DNA of 64,000 nt from Anseranas semipalmata (Eukaryota > Chordata > Aves > Anseriformes > Anseranatidae). The notes beneath the pieces are model-generated. The model was given only the letters and a program-made list of their open reading frames with translations. It did not search any database and was not told the origin of the DNA. The DNA is taken from contig VXAA01000915.1 in assembly GCA_013399115.1 (NCBI GenBank), positions 640,138-704,137 on the forward strand. The letters are read 5' to 3'. The translations under genes and the position numbers were made by a program. Shown piece after piece: positions 1-12,489 of the stretch; position 1 is the stretch's first letter, and each line of letters begins with the position of its first letter.

Positions 1-1289
1 AGAATTAATGCCTCCTCTCAGTGCCCCTTTCAAAACGAGGATACCGACGCTGTCTTCCTTTGTAAAATGCCCTCAGAGCTAGCGAAGAGAAGTACTGCAT
101 CACAGAGTTATTGCTCCATCTAATTCCTTCACCTGCCCTCCTCAAGGTAATATCTGAGCATCTTCTAGACCTGCACAAAGCGATATGACTCATGTCTGTC
201 ATATGTGACTCCTCTATGATCCCCAAAGGGAAAATTAGATATGTGCTGGAGCGTTTTGTTTCGGCAGGGTTGTTTCACGTCTGGGCTCTGTTTCTGGATG
301 AAGGGCTCCCTGTGTGCGTTGCTTTTTTTAGCCAGCTACAGCGCTCCGTGTCTATGCAAGAGAAGCGAGGGTGATAAGCTGCCTGGAAACCAGGCAACAG
401 GCAGCCATTTCACAGGCTGGGGGGCCCTCCGACCGGACATCTAAAGGCAAAATATGCCTGGAAGAGGCAGCTCCACTGACCCCAGTGGCACCAAGCTAGG
501 GAAAGCTGGGTTAGGGCCGGGCCTCTGTCCACCAAAATCCCCCTGGACTCTTACTTCTACCTTATGTCTCACCTCTGGTCCCTCTCCTTGAGAGCACAGG
601 CGATTCGAAGCAGGAGCACTGCTGAGCATCAGGAACTTAGATCTATTTAAGCCTCCAAGGCAGGAGAAGGCGGACAAGGTTCTCCCCCCTCATTGCCACA
701 CGCAGCCGCTTTCCTGGGGAACCAGCACCCCGTAAAGAAGCTCAGGTGCGGATTCGCGAGCTATGGCTGGTGCCTGGAGCGCGGTCAGCCCGGTGCCTCC
801 TGTGCTTGGTGTTGGCAGAGATGGGGGGGACACAGACACAGGATTTTGTCCTCAAAAGATGTTTGGGACTTTGTAGTTGTTTTTCCAAAGAAATCCCTTT
901 TTTCTTTTCTTTTTCAAAAGCACTTTTGCAAAAAATACCATGAAAGGAGAAGTTTTTCATTTCAGGAACATTTGGTTTTAGGATCTTTCTGAAAGCCCCA
1001 AAGAAAAGTTGACTACTCTGGACCCAACTTTTCAATACTTTGAAATGAGCATTTCCCCCCAGCCTTCATTCTCCCTGTCATAAAAGATCTATTTCATGGC
1101 CCATTTGGAAAATACTACTTTTTTTTTTGTCCCCATTCAGATTCAAAACCAAACCCACATCTCTAAAGCCTCAATATTTCTCTCCTCAGTGCGGTCCGTG
1201 CTGAGACCTCCTTGTTCTCCTGAGGCACCTCCTCGGACAGCACCAGGCGTGGATAGAGCCTGCAACGCAACAGTTAATGTGGTAATACT
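1..1289. other. No gene seen
   Basis: Mixed-composition DNA with no domain-bearing open frame, tRNA or transposon I can name. A T-rich stretch near 890-920 and further short T runs near 1120 are simple sequence. GC content is higher at 430-820. Confidence 0.6.
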
Positions 1290-1860
1290 CCAAGGATTTT
1301 GTTTAGAGTTTTATAGCATTACATACCAGCCTTATTGGATTTAAATGGCTTAAATTAACTGGGTTATTTAATGGATTGTCCAGATTAGGCAGGAATCTGC
1401 AAAGGCTGTTACTTCAAGAAGAGCAGCAGCTGCATTGGAAGAAAAGATCTCAAAGTACCATTAATATCCTGGAGGCTCGCAAGTCCTGACAGGCCACTCC
1501 TGTCCTTTATTGACATTCTCTCATACGCATTTAGCCAGGTTTGTGTTTAGTTTAATAATCTCCTGAAAGTTTAATTGTTGCTTTATTCATCCATGACCTT
1601 TCCTTCTCATCTGGAGACATATTATTGCTAATCTACAAATTTCAAGAACCAGATTTATTTGCAAAACCAATTATTCTGCTATGCAAATCTCCTCTCTTCC
1701 TGCAGCCTGCTTGAACAGGGTTTTTTACAGCCATCATAAGATATAGACACTATTCAAATATTTAAATGTAAAATTTATCTATATTTCTTTTCAAGCATGC
1801 CCAGGTTCTATGTGGTGCAAAGTTAATTAAAATCTTTAGAATCAAATGCAGGTTTGCTGA
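1290..1860. promoter_or_regulatory. AT-rich candidate conserved non-coding element
   Basis: A long AT-rich island between GC-richer flanks. It holds TTTATTG (1506-1512, CDX/HOX-like), a perfect POU octamer ATGCAAAT (1681-1688) and the palindrome TTAATTAA (1823-1830), with many further TAAT words around 1350-1380 and 1550-1680. Microsatellites and transposons are absent. The texture matches enhancers near developmental genes, but conservation cannot be tested from one sequence. Confidence 0.4.
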
Positions 1861-2557
1861 CCTTGATCCAGGCCTGACAGACTTTAACCTCCAAAGTCCT
1901 CACTTATCCACAGGGGAACTGGAACTACCAGCAGAGCGGAAATCACTTCACTATCGGTAAACTTCTAATGGAGAAACACGTCCTCTCCATTAGTGTCAGA
2001 CATGACAACACCACTTCAGTCCCAGAGCCACAGACACATGCTTCCCGAGCTGTCTGCAGATCCCTGACCCGAAAGAGGAGCAGATAAATGCTCCGAATGA
2101 GTTTTTGCTACAGATCTTCACCCCAAAACATTCCTGGTGGCACCTTCCCCATGGAGTGATGCCTCTCCTCAGCCTGAGGATTTATAAAACAAAACACTTC
2201 ATCTGAATTTGGGGTTGCTCAGAAACTCTGGAGGCCCAGGGACATAAGCTGTCTTCCCAAATAATCAGTGTCCACAGCACACAACATTAGCTTTAGCTAT
2301 CCCCTGCCTCAGTCTCCCCATCTCCAACAACGGCAGAAACACTACCTGCTTGTGTTCGCTCAGGTTCCGAAGACGTGAAGTGCTACCTACTATAATCCTC
2401 CTGCCCAAAAACACAGCCAGCGTCCTATGGCTACGGAGCACCATTACCACAATTACCAGCAACCAAGAAATCAACATTTTATACTAAGCCTCATGTCAGT
2501 GAACAGCATTATCGGGGAAGCTTGCACAATTAAACCATAATTCAGTGGATGGATGTT

Positions 2558-2612
2558 AAGTACTTTACAGATGAGCAAATTAAGAAAGCATTAGCCCCAG
2601 GATTCGAGGAAG
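2558..2612 (-). mobile_element. MIR-type SINE fragment (degraded)
   Basis: Read on the plus strand, the segment has TTTACAGATGAGCAAATTAA (2565-2584) followed shortly by CCAGGATTCGAGG. These correspond, in reverse complement, to the MIR core (usually a TTTACAGATGAGGAAACTGAG-like word) and to its tRNA-derived B-box side. The middle is shortened by a deletion. The match is short, so the call is tentative. Confidence 0.5.
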
Positions 2613-4422
2613 AGGCGGCAAGGGTGCCAGCCAGCGAAGCGGTGACGTTCTGCGCATGCTCCCAGCGCTCAGCCCAGCACTGTGCCTGTGTGCCTGGGCC
2701 AGGACAAAGCAAGCAGAGCGGTGCCAGCTGCAGGCGGGGCCCACAGGGACACAAAAGCACCCCAGGAGATGCCGTGGTTCACTCACCTATGCACCCGCTT
2801 GGACCTGACTGAGAAACAACCACTCCTGATTGCATTGCTTCAAGTTAAGACAGCCATAGTTCTGTATCTCACCAATAAATCCCCTCCATCAGACAGACGG
2901 ACAGTGGACAACTCCAGCAGTCTGCCACTGAAACGGAATTACTTGTGCGCATGAAGAGAGGACTGGAAATAGGCGTTGTTGGAGCTCCTGTCCTGTGTAC
3001 TGACGCAGGGGAAGGAGGGAGGACGGGGACGGTTTGCTTCCTGGAGATGTAACGGAGAGCTTGGCTCTCATGCACTTGCAGATGCATCCCCCCTTTTCCC
3101 CGGATCCATGCAGAGCTCAGGGATGGGATCTGGTCATCTGCTGGCAGCCACAGCAGTCAAGCATGCCACTGGCTTCAGCAAGCTCTGGCTCAAGCTTTAT
3201 GTATTTCAGATATGGGTGGCTTTAAGCTGTTTTCCACAGTCTGTGGATTGTTTCTCTTGCTCAAATAATTTAGCTTTAACCTGAGGCTGTGGGCTCAATC
3301 CTCGCTGTCAAAACCCAGTGTGTAGCTTTGCATGCAGCTCCTGCGGGTATGGGGGAATACAGCATGAATCTCTCTGACTCCTTCAAAGTCTAGCAGAGCT
3401 GCTTTATGTTTGTAGAAATCAACATAAATAAAAATAAATCTGACAGCCTTTAGTCTACATTTCTCCAGCATATCCTCCCCTGCACTGGATTTACCTGACT
3501 TGGTTTATATCTAACAGCTTCGATACAGATATGTTTACAGCGAGACAGACCCCAATAAATATTAGCAGGGATAAGGGTTCGCCCACAAAAGCACCCAAGC
3601 AAAGCCACCTGTGCCGTGCAGCCTATGGGCCCTGGTGAAAGCAGCAACAACAGAAACACCAGGCTGGGTCTCCCAGCTGGCCCCAGCCTGCCCCTGGGGC
3701 TGCGCTGCCGGGGTGCACCCATTGCCTGCTTAGGTACGTCTATCCCATGGACTCAGCGAACCAGGCTGCTTTAATTAGTATTATGAATTCAAGTTAAAAC
3801 CCCAATTGCTTTGTTTTCCCTGCTCTTTTAGCTTGAGTTAAGAACTACTTTTTGTTCTTCTTAGTGCAGGCAAACAAGGCTCATAAAACACTGTAATAGT
3901 GTCCAATTACACTTGGAGCTGGAAACCTTAAAGGTTCCAGCGAGAAAAGAGGCCACGTTCCCCTGCTGCTGCACGTACCGTGTCGTGGGCATAAATGAAA
4001 TGTGAATTACACCACTTTTACCAGCGTAAATGATTACAGGGGAACTGCAATCCAAGGTGAAGCTGAGCCTTTAGTAGGTTTATTTTAAGCTCAGACACCA
4101 TTAAATATGACAGAAACATGAAAGAAACTTCCCCTTGGTGACATCTGGATGAAAACGGGACTGATTTTCTGGTGCCCTGCAGCTGGACTCTGGCACCTGT
4201 ACGGGGCTGGCCACAGGCATTCAGTGCTGGGATAAATGTCTCCACGAAGGGCCCGGCATCATTTGCAATAAAGGGCCGCTGTCAGTTTGCCAGAGCTGTT
4301 TGATATTTTTAGGATTTTGTCACAAACAGACTCTCATCTGGCCTTGCAAAGCTGCTGGTGAGGCAGAACTCCACCGAAACTCAACTTCTAATCTAAGTGT
4401 ATGTCTAATCCATTAACACCAA

Positions 4423-4443
4423 ACCTACTGAAAATCAGTAGGT
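4423..4443. repeat. Perfect 9-bp inverted repeat, 3-base loop
   Basis: ACCTACTGA (4423-4431) and TCAGTAGGT (4435-4443) are exact reverse complements separated by AAA. The surroundings have the look of an old palindromic interspersed repeat, but no family could be assigned. Confidence 0.8.
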
Positions 4444-4859
4444 AGCATGGCTCTGATCTAATGCATATTCAGCCAGGCTCGAGGCAATAAGGGAACTGGG
4501 CTGAGGTTTCACAAGATTAAACCTTTCGGGGCAGCTTCAGCTGATCACGTCAGGCCGTCCTCGTTCCTCATGCTATCCTGCACAGCCCCTCGCTGTGCTG
4601 ACGCTGCCAGCTGTGTGGCCAGGCTGAGAACCGTCTTTCCAAAATAGGTGTCAGCCTTGTCACTTCCCAAAGCCACAACGAGCGAAGGCAGCCTTTTAAC
4701 TGGCAGCAGCAGCTCAGCTCCTGTGCCAAAATCTGGGGACACGGGATCCTTTGTTTCCAACTTACACTCATCTTTTCCACTTCTTCTTCAAATAAGATGA
4801 ATCTTATAACTGGCCACACATCTGGAGGTTTCCAAACATCATTTACACAACAGGGGCTG

Positions 4860-5240
4860 CAGGGGGGAATGCTATATTTCAGGTCAATTTGCGAGTCATT
4901 TGGCTTGCCAGTCAACCAAGTTTCACTCACTTGAAGACAATATATCCGAGCTATAAACCCTAACCTTGAAACATAACTCACCAAATTGAGTGAGTAGCCT
5001 GTCATCGCTGAGAGCAATGATCCTTAACCCCTTATCTAGCTCCGGGGAATCATTATCTGCAGTTGTTAATTTAAGCTTGTTTTAAAGGTAATAAAAAAGT
5101 ATTTCTTCCTGCTAAAAATGGGTCACTAATTATACTACTGCTTCGTTATTCAGTTTCACCCTAATAGTTATTTCTATTGATTTCTCATCAAATTAAAGTT
5201 CAAATAAATATCACACTAGCCAATGAATCCATTTACTGGC
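4860..5240. promoter_or_regulatory. AT-rich candidate conserved non-coding element
   Basis: An AT-rich island with low repetitiveness. It contains TTATCTAGC and CATTATCTGC (GATA-type words near 5030-5060), TTAATTTAAG, CTAATTATAC and TTATTCAGTTTC, and TCAAATTAAAG toward the end. The minus strand holds a 149-codon open frame across 4568-5017 with no recognisable domain, which I regard as chance. Confidence 0.35.
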
Positions 5241-7009
5241 CAACTTTCACAACGTTTGCCCTGGGCAGGAAAGGGCTGCAGGAGCCCCTGAAAGCAGTGA
5301 AGCAGAGGTTAGCCTACCCCCGCTGGCAAAGTGCCTGCGAGCTGTGCACATTCACTGTCACCCTGCCACCAGAGAGGGTACCGGACAGGGACAGCCAGGC
5401 TGCATGGGACACTGGTATGGCTTGGGACGGAGCGTGGCACTGTCCTCACCTCATCTCTAGGTGTTGCCTTCCCCCTTCGAGCAGTTTCTCTGAAGCATCA
5501 TCCTTCAAGTTCACTTTGTTTTGCACCAACCTGTGTACGTTTCTGTACAAATAAAACTATCACACGCAGTGGGGCAGGGTCGAGCTGGTTTCAGCTCCTG
5601 TTCGGGCACCCATTTCTCACTGCAAGGCAGCAAAGGTTGGAGGTCGATGCTGGCACTACATAATAGCAGCCAGGAAGGGGCCCAAATGGGCTACTCACAA
5701 CTCTTAGGCAACACAGCAATATTCCTCTGCAGCAGCAGGCTCCAGTAGCCTGAGAACAGTCAGACCAAGCATCAGTCACTAATATTTAAAGCAGAAGAAG
5801 AAAAGTTCCAGAAAACAAAAGCTAGCTGACCAGGTTGGGAATATAATCATCCACAAACTTCTGAGGCTAGCACAATGACCACAAAACCCTCAAGCAATCC
5901 ATCTGTCAGCTGAGAAGATGTAATTCAGACACTGAATGGAGTCACACCAGTGGACAGCTCTATGGGAACCAATTTACTTGAAGAAGGAAGAGAGTTTAAT
6001 CAGTCAGGGCTCAAAAGGCATGTAACTCATGTCAGAGGAGAGCAAAACTGATTGTACACTCATCACAGGTGAACAAAAGATCAGGGAAGACAAAACAAAT
6101 ACAAGCAGATAATGAAATGGATAGTCAGCAGCACAGACGGTGCCTCAAAAGGCGTAAATCCAAGCTAACTACGTTTGTAGCAGCAGCGAGTGCAGGAGGA
6201 GGAGAAGTGGAAGCAGCCACTCCGTGCCACCACCTCCCCACCTGCTGGAGTGCCCCCTCCGCTCGGTGGCAGGGGACGACCCAGACCCAAGGCGCCCCAG
6301 GAGGCGGTGCGGGGTGGCAGCAGCACCTCTGCAAACCTCCCTTGTGGCTCGTGCTGCAAACACCAAAAAGTGGAGAAAATGTTGAACTCATTTCCAACTC
6401 CACCACTGTTCAACACCAGTTTTAGGATGGGCGGTCCTGCTCTACTGGAGACTGATGCTTGCTTTTGCAGGGATAGAAACCATTGCTCACCAAAACATCA
6501 ACTCTGAAGAAATAGTTGCCCCAGGGAGCCCTGAGACAAAGGCGGGGGGAGAAGCAGAGCAGAGGAACCTGTCTCATTTTGCACTGGAACAGCTGGGAAT
6601 GCACACGCACCGTGGGTGACTACGGCTCGGCTGAGACAGGTTGCAAGCAGCTGAGGGAGAGGAATGTCTCAGCGGCTCTGGCACTGCCCAACCGCTCCCC
6701 GTGCTGACCCAGACAGGCAGGCTGCTCGCTTCACCCCCCTTTTTTGTTTTTTTAACCAGTGGGACTGGCAATACCAATCATCCTTCACACACAGCGGGTT
6801 GACTCAAGCCCCATCGGTGCTTGGGCTCCTGGAGCCAGAGGCTGTGGGGGCCATGCAAAGCCCTGAGCAGCATGGGCTGCTGCTCCCCCACAAAGTCTGG
6901 GACTTTGCAGCTCTCCGCAGGGTTGCAAGGGGCAGTAACTCCCCGCTGCTGCTTTGCTGTGCCCCGTCACAAGGCAGAGGGCCTCTGGGCTGGGGGCCTG
7001 TGCGAGAGC
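5241..7009. other. No gene seen
   Basis: GC-moderate DNA. Overlapping open frames at 6069-6507 on both strands come from a GC-rich, stop-poor patch and encode low-complexity sequence without domains. I see no repeat, splice-supported exon or RNA gene. Confidence 0.55.
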
Positions 7010-7145
7010 AGGAGATAATTATCTCCTTGGGAGGCTGGCTTCTTAGAACAATGCTTATCTTCCCATCTTGCCTGATGATCCCTTATCATTACCCAATCCT
7101 CCCGGGTTTTGCAGACATTAGCTAATTTTGTGATAAGAGATTAAG
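7010..7145. promoter_or_regulatory. GATA-motif cluster, candidate enhancer
   Basis: Five GATA-type words lie in about 125 bp: the palindrome GATAATTATC (7014-7023, one on each strand), CTTATC at 7054-7059, CTTATC at 7082-7087 and GATAAG at 7132-7137. TAGCTAATTTTG lies between them. The flanks are GC-rich, so the cluster stands out. Confidence 0.45.
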
Positions 7146-8961
7146 AGAAAAGCCAAGACACATTCCCAGCCATTAACAGCGATTCCCCCAAAGCCTGGGT
7201 GTGTGACGCAGAGACCCAGAGATGCCTTGCTCTGTGGGAAAGACGCAGGCAGAAACCCAATTATTCCCGACTGACCTGCTGGGTACTGAGTCATGGTCGT
7301 TGAAGTTGTTTTAAGAAGGGAAAAATATTATCATTAGGAGGAGCTGTGCTAGAGCGGTATAGCAGTAACAGCTAGTGCCTTGATGATGCCTACAGAGAGG
7401 TAAGTGTGCCAGAGGGTAAAGCAACATTCTGGTAATGTTTCTTGCATGCAAAGCAGAGCAATCTCTAAAGGGAAGGTCAGACTCTTACTATAGGTTGGGA
7501 TAAGCCACACAAACTAGTAGTTTTTCAACTGCTATTCGTTGATAAAATAGCTGCAGTTAAGCACATTGTACTGAAAGCAGAAAGGAACTGCAAAGCTGCC
7601 TGAGCGTGAATGCTTTGAGAAGGGGAAGGGTGGAGGGGATTCGCAGTTTAATTTGGAGAGGCGGTGAGAAAAGGGGCAGAGAAGGACAGCTGAACACAAC
7701 CATGTGTGTGTTTTGTAGGGAGGCAAGAGAGAGAACAAGCTTCTGATCTGTGCTTATACACAAAAGGTTTGGAGCTGTTTGGGTTGCTGTTTGGGCTTCT
7801 GCCCTGCTCTGAAGGCCAGGCCTTTGTACACCCACGTTAGCATCAGCTTTCCTCCCAGTGAGAGCAGCCTGCACTACCCGACACCACGGTCGGGAAGGCA
7901 GAGCACAGGGCACCGAGCAGCCTTCTGGACCACTGACAGCACAACTGCCTATGCGGGGCGGTCGCACGACTCATGCAGCGGAGCAGGGTGACCAAGTTTT
8001 GCAGCTGCACTGCCTGTCTTGGCAACTACCTTTGGGAAACTGCTCTGTGCTCAGAACTTGTTGCACCACATCAGCGCAAATACAGAATCCTAACAACAGC
8101 TACGGTTTCCAATACTTTCAATGCTCTGTGCTGTTTTCTGCACACAAATGGCATATTACATTAGCACAAATTATTTCTGTTTTCAAAGGAAGGCAAACCA
8201 AAGGACAAAAATAACATCTCTTGCCCAGGACAACACAATGTATGTTCTCTGGCTCGCCTCCCACAATCGCAACTGTTTTTGAAAACAAAAAGATCCCAGA
8301 ACTGGTCTGTGGTGCAGAGACCTACATTTGATGCAAGGACCACAAACCAGACCATGCCTTTGCCGTAGAATCAGAGAGCATTAAGGAGAGAGACTCTGAG
8401 ATGCATGCTGCTTCACCGACTGCAGAAATTGCAAAGAAAATCTCTCCTAGAACACATTTCATTCTGCATTAAACGTTATGGTTTCTGAGAGCTGCTCCTG
8501 TGCAGAACCAACACTGTTTCTTATGAAACAATGCATCAAACCCACAGATGGGAATTGGCTCTCCTGGCAGCATAGCTGAAAAAAACCCTTTTCTTTTTTT
8601 CCTGTCCCGTAACAAATGGCCTCCTTCCCCAGTCATCTGCGTAACATTTAAAGGTTAACGTCTTCTGTGGCACGACATGTAGTCGGTTGCTTTCTTTTAA
8701 GAAAGCTTAAAGCTCTTTGGAGACCGGGTTCTACTTTCAGAGTTATCTGTCTACAGAGCCAACACATTTCAGATGTGCAGCCAGTTTCTTCAAAGACTGG
8801 GTTAGCTAAACGAAGGGTTACTGAGTGATCTTAAAGGACGTTACCTAGTTCCTAATTAGCTTTCATCTGTTTTATTGTCTCTTCTTTAAATTTGCAAATG
8901 TACTGGACAGTGAATAGAGTCTTGGACTGAAAGACAGTTTGCAGGCACCAGGGAGGGCTGT

Positions 8962-9095
8962 GCTGTTCAATGGACAAGGAACTGGCCTGGGACTCGGGAA
9001 GCCTGACACGTGTCTTAGCCCCACCACCCATCACCTCCCCAGCTGTCTCACGCCTCTGAAACGAGGGTAAGGATGCACCTTCCTCACAGTCCCCA
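8962..9095 (+). mobile_element. MIR-type SINE copy
   Basis: The order of words fits a forward MIR: a tRNA-derived head (CAATGGACAAGGAACTGGCC, then GGGACTCGGGAAGCCTGACA and TCTTAGCCCCACCACCCA), then a core-like stretch (CAGCTGTCTCACGCCTCTGA, AACGAGGGTAAGGATGCACC, TTCCTCACAG). MIR has ACTGGCCTGGGACTC-like, CCCGGCTCTGCCAC-like, CTCAGTTTCCTC-like and AATGGGGATAA-like words in the same order and spacing. The core word is eroded but the collinearity over more than 120 bp is convincing. Confidence 0.7.
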
Positions 9096-11204
9096 GGAGC
9101 CCCGTGTACCAAGTTGCTCCGGGTAAGAAGCATCAGCCACTTGCCCTAACCAGCACCAGGCATCCACGCGCTCTCTGGTCCCCAGAACACCATTCCCCCC
9201 CACGACACAGGCTGTCTCTGCTTTGGGAGTCTGCATCTCTCACCTTTGCTGACAAGGAAAGCCTGGACAAGTAGCTTAGGTTAACACTCAACTTCCAGCT
9301 CACTTCTGATTACCTTCAGCACCTCGCTCTCCCTCATCTTGCTGGGATGGTGCGCAGCTGCCACCAACGTTGGCAAGACACCTGTAGGAGTCCCAGGCAG
9401 AAATTACCTCTGGGAAACGTTAAGAGTTATTCTGATTATTCTATGAGAGTGACAAGATGGGCAGAATGACAAGCCAAGCATCAGGCCCCCCAGTACACGA
9501 CAGAGTCACTCTGCGGAGACCTGTGGTGAAGCAGAGCAAATGTACCGGGAAATTCCTCAGAGACTTTCAGATGTTAAGCACAAGAAAGCAAAATAGTGGA
9601 GGAGGCTGCCAGACTCTGGGTGGTTTTAAATGGAACAGTCTGATTGCTTCAAAACCTTTTTCTGGTTGGCGATGGTATTTCCCTTCCACAGGATGTTTTG
9701 AAATGTATACCTTTGTTTTGAAAGAGACCACAGCTCATTCCCTCGGGATTCCCCACAGAGCGGAGGCTCCTGCGGCAGACTGAGGCCTACTGCCAGCTCT
9801 GTGTGAGCCAGGGAGCTCTCCCGAGTGAGGGAAGCTGGCAGGGGACATTTTCCAGTCCTTTCAAGACCTTTGTAGGCTGCCAGAGTGAAGCAGAGAGGCC
9901 TTAGTGTAATGGAAACCCTGTCCCCAGAGAGGAAACGTGAACAGAATCCTGCCCTGTCTTGAGGCCCTGAACTTCTGGGGGGAAAAGGTGACTTACTGTG
10001 TTTGTGCCATTGCAGTTAGACAAATGGCTTAGCAAAACAAAAAAATAACAGCAAAAACACTTCCCCTCACAGCTCCCTCTTTGTCTTGAGCCTTATTTGC
10101 TGACACAGGTTTTGCTGATGTCAGTGCTATGAAATGGCTGTGGCTCCCAGAGGAGAAGGGGTCTGGTCTGTTATATGGGGATGGGGACCAGCTAGGGACG
10201 ATCCCCCTGCACAAACACCAGCAGAGCCTCTGGTCTGTACAGCAGACCACAACCTGCTGGTTTGATTCGCGCTTACCCAGCATCCTATCTCAGTCTAACT
10301 CTCCTGATTTCAGAGGGGTCTTTCCCAATCGACATCAGACCGTACCAGCCTGGCCTTCCTCATACCACAGCTCTGTCAGTCCCTACAGCAGAGGCCAAAC
10401 GAGACCCTGAACAAGAGCAGGACAGCCCTTCCGAGGCTCTAAGGGAAGGCTGCAGGATTTGGCCTTTTTGTCGGCACTTCAGATGGAGGTGTAGCTGCCT
10501 TTTTTTCTTTTTACTGCCTCTTTCCAGCTAGGAGAACACCACTTTGGCGAGTCAATGATAAAATGGTTTAATGTAATAAACATGAATCTGTCAGACTCAA
10601 GTGCCCTAAAATATTCCAGGCTGCAAATGCAGGACCAACAGTGAGCTTGTTGATACAGCCTCAAGCCAGAACTAATCAGACATAGACACCATTTGCTTTC
10701 AATAGAAATTATATTCAAGAGGGCTGCTTCCTGCTTGCAGGGAAAGATGGGAGGCGAAACAAAGCGATGTGGCACACTGAAAGCAAAGTTCTCCCCCATC
10801 AGGCTAAACATCACGGGGCTTCAGTATCTTGCAGGGAAAGAGGCTCGCCGTTTGACTAGAGATCCTGCTGACTCAGCTCGCAGCTGAAGATCTTCCCGGG
10901 AAGCAAAAACATACAAATAAATAAAATAGACCTTTTTGTGTGCAGGGCTGTAAATAACAGTGAACGCAAGCAGAATCAGCAGCCAACAGGCTGGGGCTGT
11001 AAAACTGCACATGTTGGTGCTGCATCAGGACAAGAAAACAGTCCTTTACGTCCCTGATCTGGCACAGAGATAACATTAATTAGCCTTTCAAGTGGCCCTT
11101 TGATGCCTAGGAAAGCCAATGTCACTCGGTTCTGGAGTCTCTGCAGGCAGACTCAGAAAAGAACTGGCAGGAATTCAGTGCAGATGCTTTCCAGCCTCTG
11201 TTAC

Positions 11205-11275
11205 GCTGGGTGTAAATCCAGCTCAGCTCCACTGACAGGAGAAGAATTGTGATTTACGTCGGTGAAAATGAGAGC
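11205..11275. repeat. Hairpin-shaped relic of an ancient interspersed repeat
   Basis: GGTGTAAATCCAGCTCAGCT begins an arm whose TGTAAATC word (11211-11218) is answered by GATTTACG (11251-11258) in inverted orientation about 35 bases later. The same GTGTAAATC(C)AGC word recurs at 11837. I believe inverted elements with these words are common in reptile and bird genomes, but I cannot name the family with certainty. Confidence 0.4.
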
Positions 11276-11662
11276 AAAATTCATTGAAATTAGCCCTCTG
11301 AGATAATTTGATCTGATCACTGGGGATGGGTAATTAGAAGCGCTTGAGCCTGCAGCCACACAAACACGCGAAGAACCATCCCCAAGTTCAGCAGAAGTCT
11401 AACTTCAGCTCCCCATTTCCACAAGGTTAGTACTTCCCAGTTCTCCTTCGCTGGGGCTCCGTTCAGGACCCGCCACACGCAACGCACACTTTACAGCTCT
11501 CTTCCTTTGAGAGCTGTCAGTCCCACGGGTATTGAACTCCAAGACCTGTTCCTAGGAGATCAGCAGCTCAGTTTTGCAAACTCAAGGACTTCAGAAAACT
11601 TGGAGGGGATCCAGGTTCAAGGAAGCTTAACATAAACGTGACAAGGGCTCCCTGGTGCTACA

Positions 11663-11690
11663 CTAATAAATAATAATTAATAATAATTTG
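11663..11690. repeat. Imperfect (TAA)n simple repeat
   Basis: CTAATAAATAATAATTAATAATAATTTG is a short, interrupted TAA run, read in units of TAA/TAAT. Confidence 0.85.
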
Positions 11691-11827
11691 TCACTTAATG
11701 GCGAGGTTCCCTGATCAGTCATGATCACAATTTCATGGCTAACATCACCATGCTTTCAGACTGATACAGTGGGCTTGACCTTTCCTCCTCACCAGCTTTA
11801 TGCTGTTATAATTTTGTTAAGCCAAAC

Positions 11828-11895
11828 CCTCAGCTTGTGTAAATCAGCACAGCTAGAGTGACTTCTGATTTATGCCAGTACAGGAAGGGAATCAC
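11828..11895. repeat. Hairpin-shaped relic, second copy
   Basis: CTCAGCTTGTGTAAATCAGC starts the left arm. TGTAAATCAG (11838-11847) is answered by CTGATTTATG (11865-11874), an almost perfect inverted match. It shares its GTGTAAATC-AGC core with the relic at 11205 and lies about 630 bp downstream in the same orientation. Family not identified. Confidence 0.45.
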
Positions 11896-12489
11896 ATCCC
11901 CTACATATTTTACCAGCCTAACAACCTAACATATAGCAAGGCATAGAGTCAAATACGGGGTAGGACTCTTCCTTAAACTGCTGCCTCTCCCCTGCAGTGA
12001 GATGAATAAAATCAGCTCTCGGGCTTCTACATACGATTGCTTCAGGGTCAGGAAGCGGAACTCGTGTCCCCCCTCCCATGCAGTTGCTATTCTCCTCCTT
12101 AAACATACCACATGGCAGCTGAATTAGTACTACGCTACCTAATTACATCTGATCACCTCTGAAACATCAGATTTCAGCTGGTGAAAAAGGAATCACGTGT
12201 CCATAACCACAGCCCAAATCCTGCCAGACTCTAGGTGGAAAAGAATAGGAGGGAAACACTCCTCCCACCCCCATAAGATCATTCAATGCTTAATATTTCC
12301 TCCTCCTGTGGATCTTTTCACTTTTCCGCAGGCTGCAGAAGACTGCCTCCCTGATTGTATGAAAGAGATAAAGCCTTAAGAGGGAGTTCGCTTAACAGCC
12401 TCGAGATGTTCTGGCCCAGTGCTCTGCTGTGGGCACCCTCCCCACTCCTGATGGTCTTATTATCCTCGCTGTCATCGGCCCGAGTCATT

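Larger units (their letters stand above)
1861..4859. other. No gene seen; MIR fragment and inverted repeat
   Basis: Apart from the MIR fragment at 2558 and the palindrome at 4423, I see only unremarkable sequence. ATTACACC...GCGTAAATGATTAC words at 4005-4040 resemble the hairpin relics at 11205 and 11828 but are too eroded to call. Open frames reach about 100 codons at most and resemble no family. Confidence 0.55.
7146..12489. other. No gene seen; one MIR and two hairpin relics
   Basis: Besides the MIR at 8962 and the relics near 11205 and 11828, there is a small AT-rich patch at 10545-10620 (GTCAATGATAAAATGG, TTTAATGTAATAAACATG) that may be regulatory. The remainder is plain non-repetitive sequence. 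Confidence 0.5.

Noticed and set aside
3280..3325. tRNA B-box-like word GGGCTCAATCCTCGC
   Set aside because: No matching A-box, acceptor stem or anticodon arm could be built, so neither a tRNA gene nor a defined SINE head is supported.
6069..6507. Overlapping open frames on both strands near 6.1-6.5 kb
   Set aside because: Frames of similar length in several registers of a GC-rich patch with low-complexity translation are typical of non-coding DNA.
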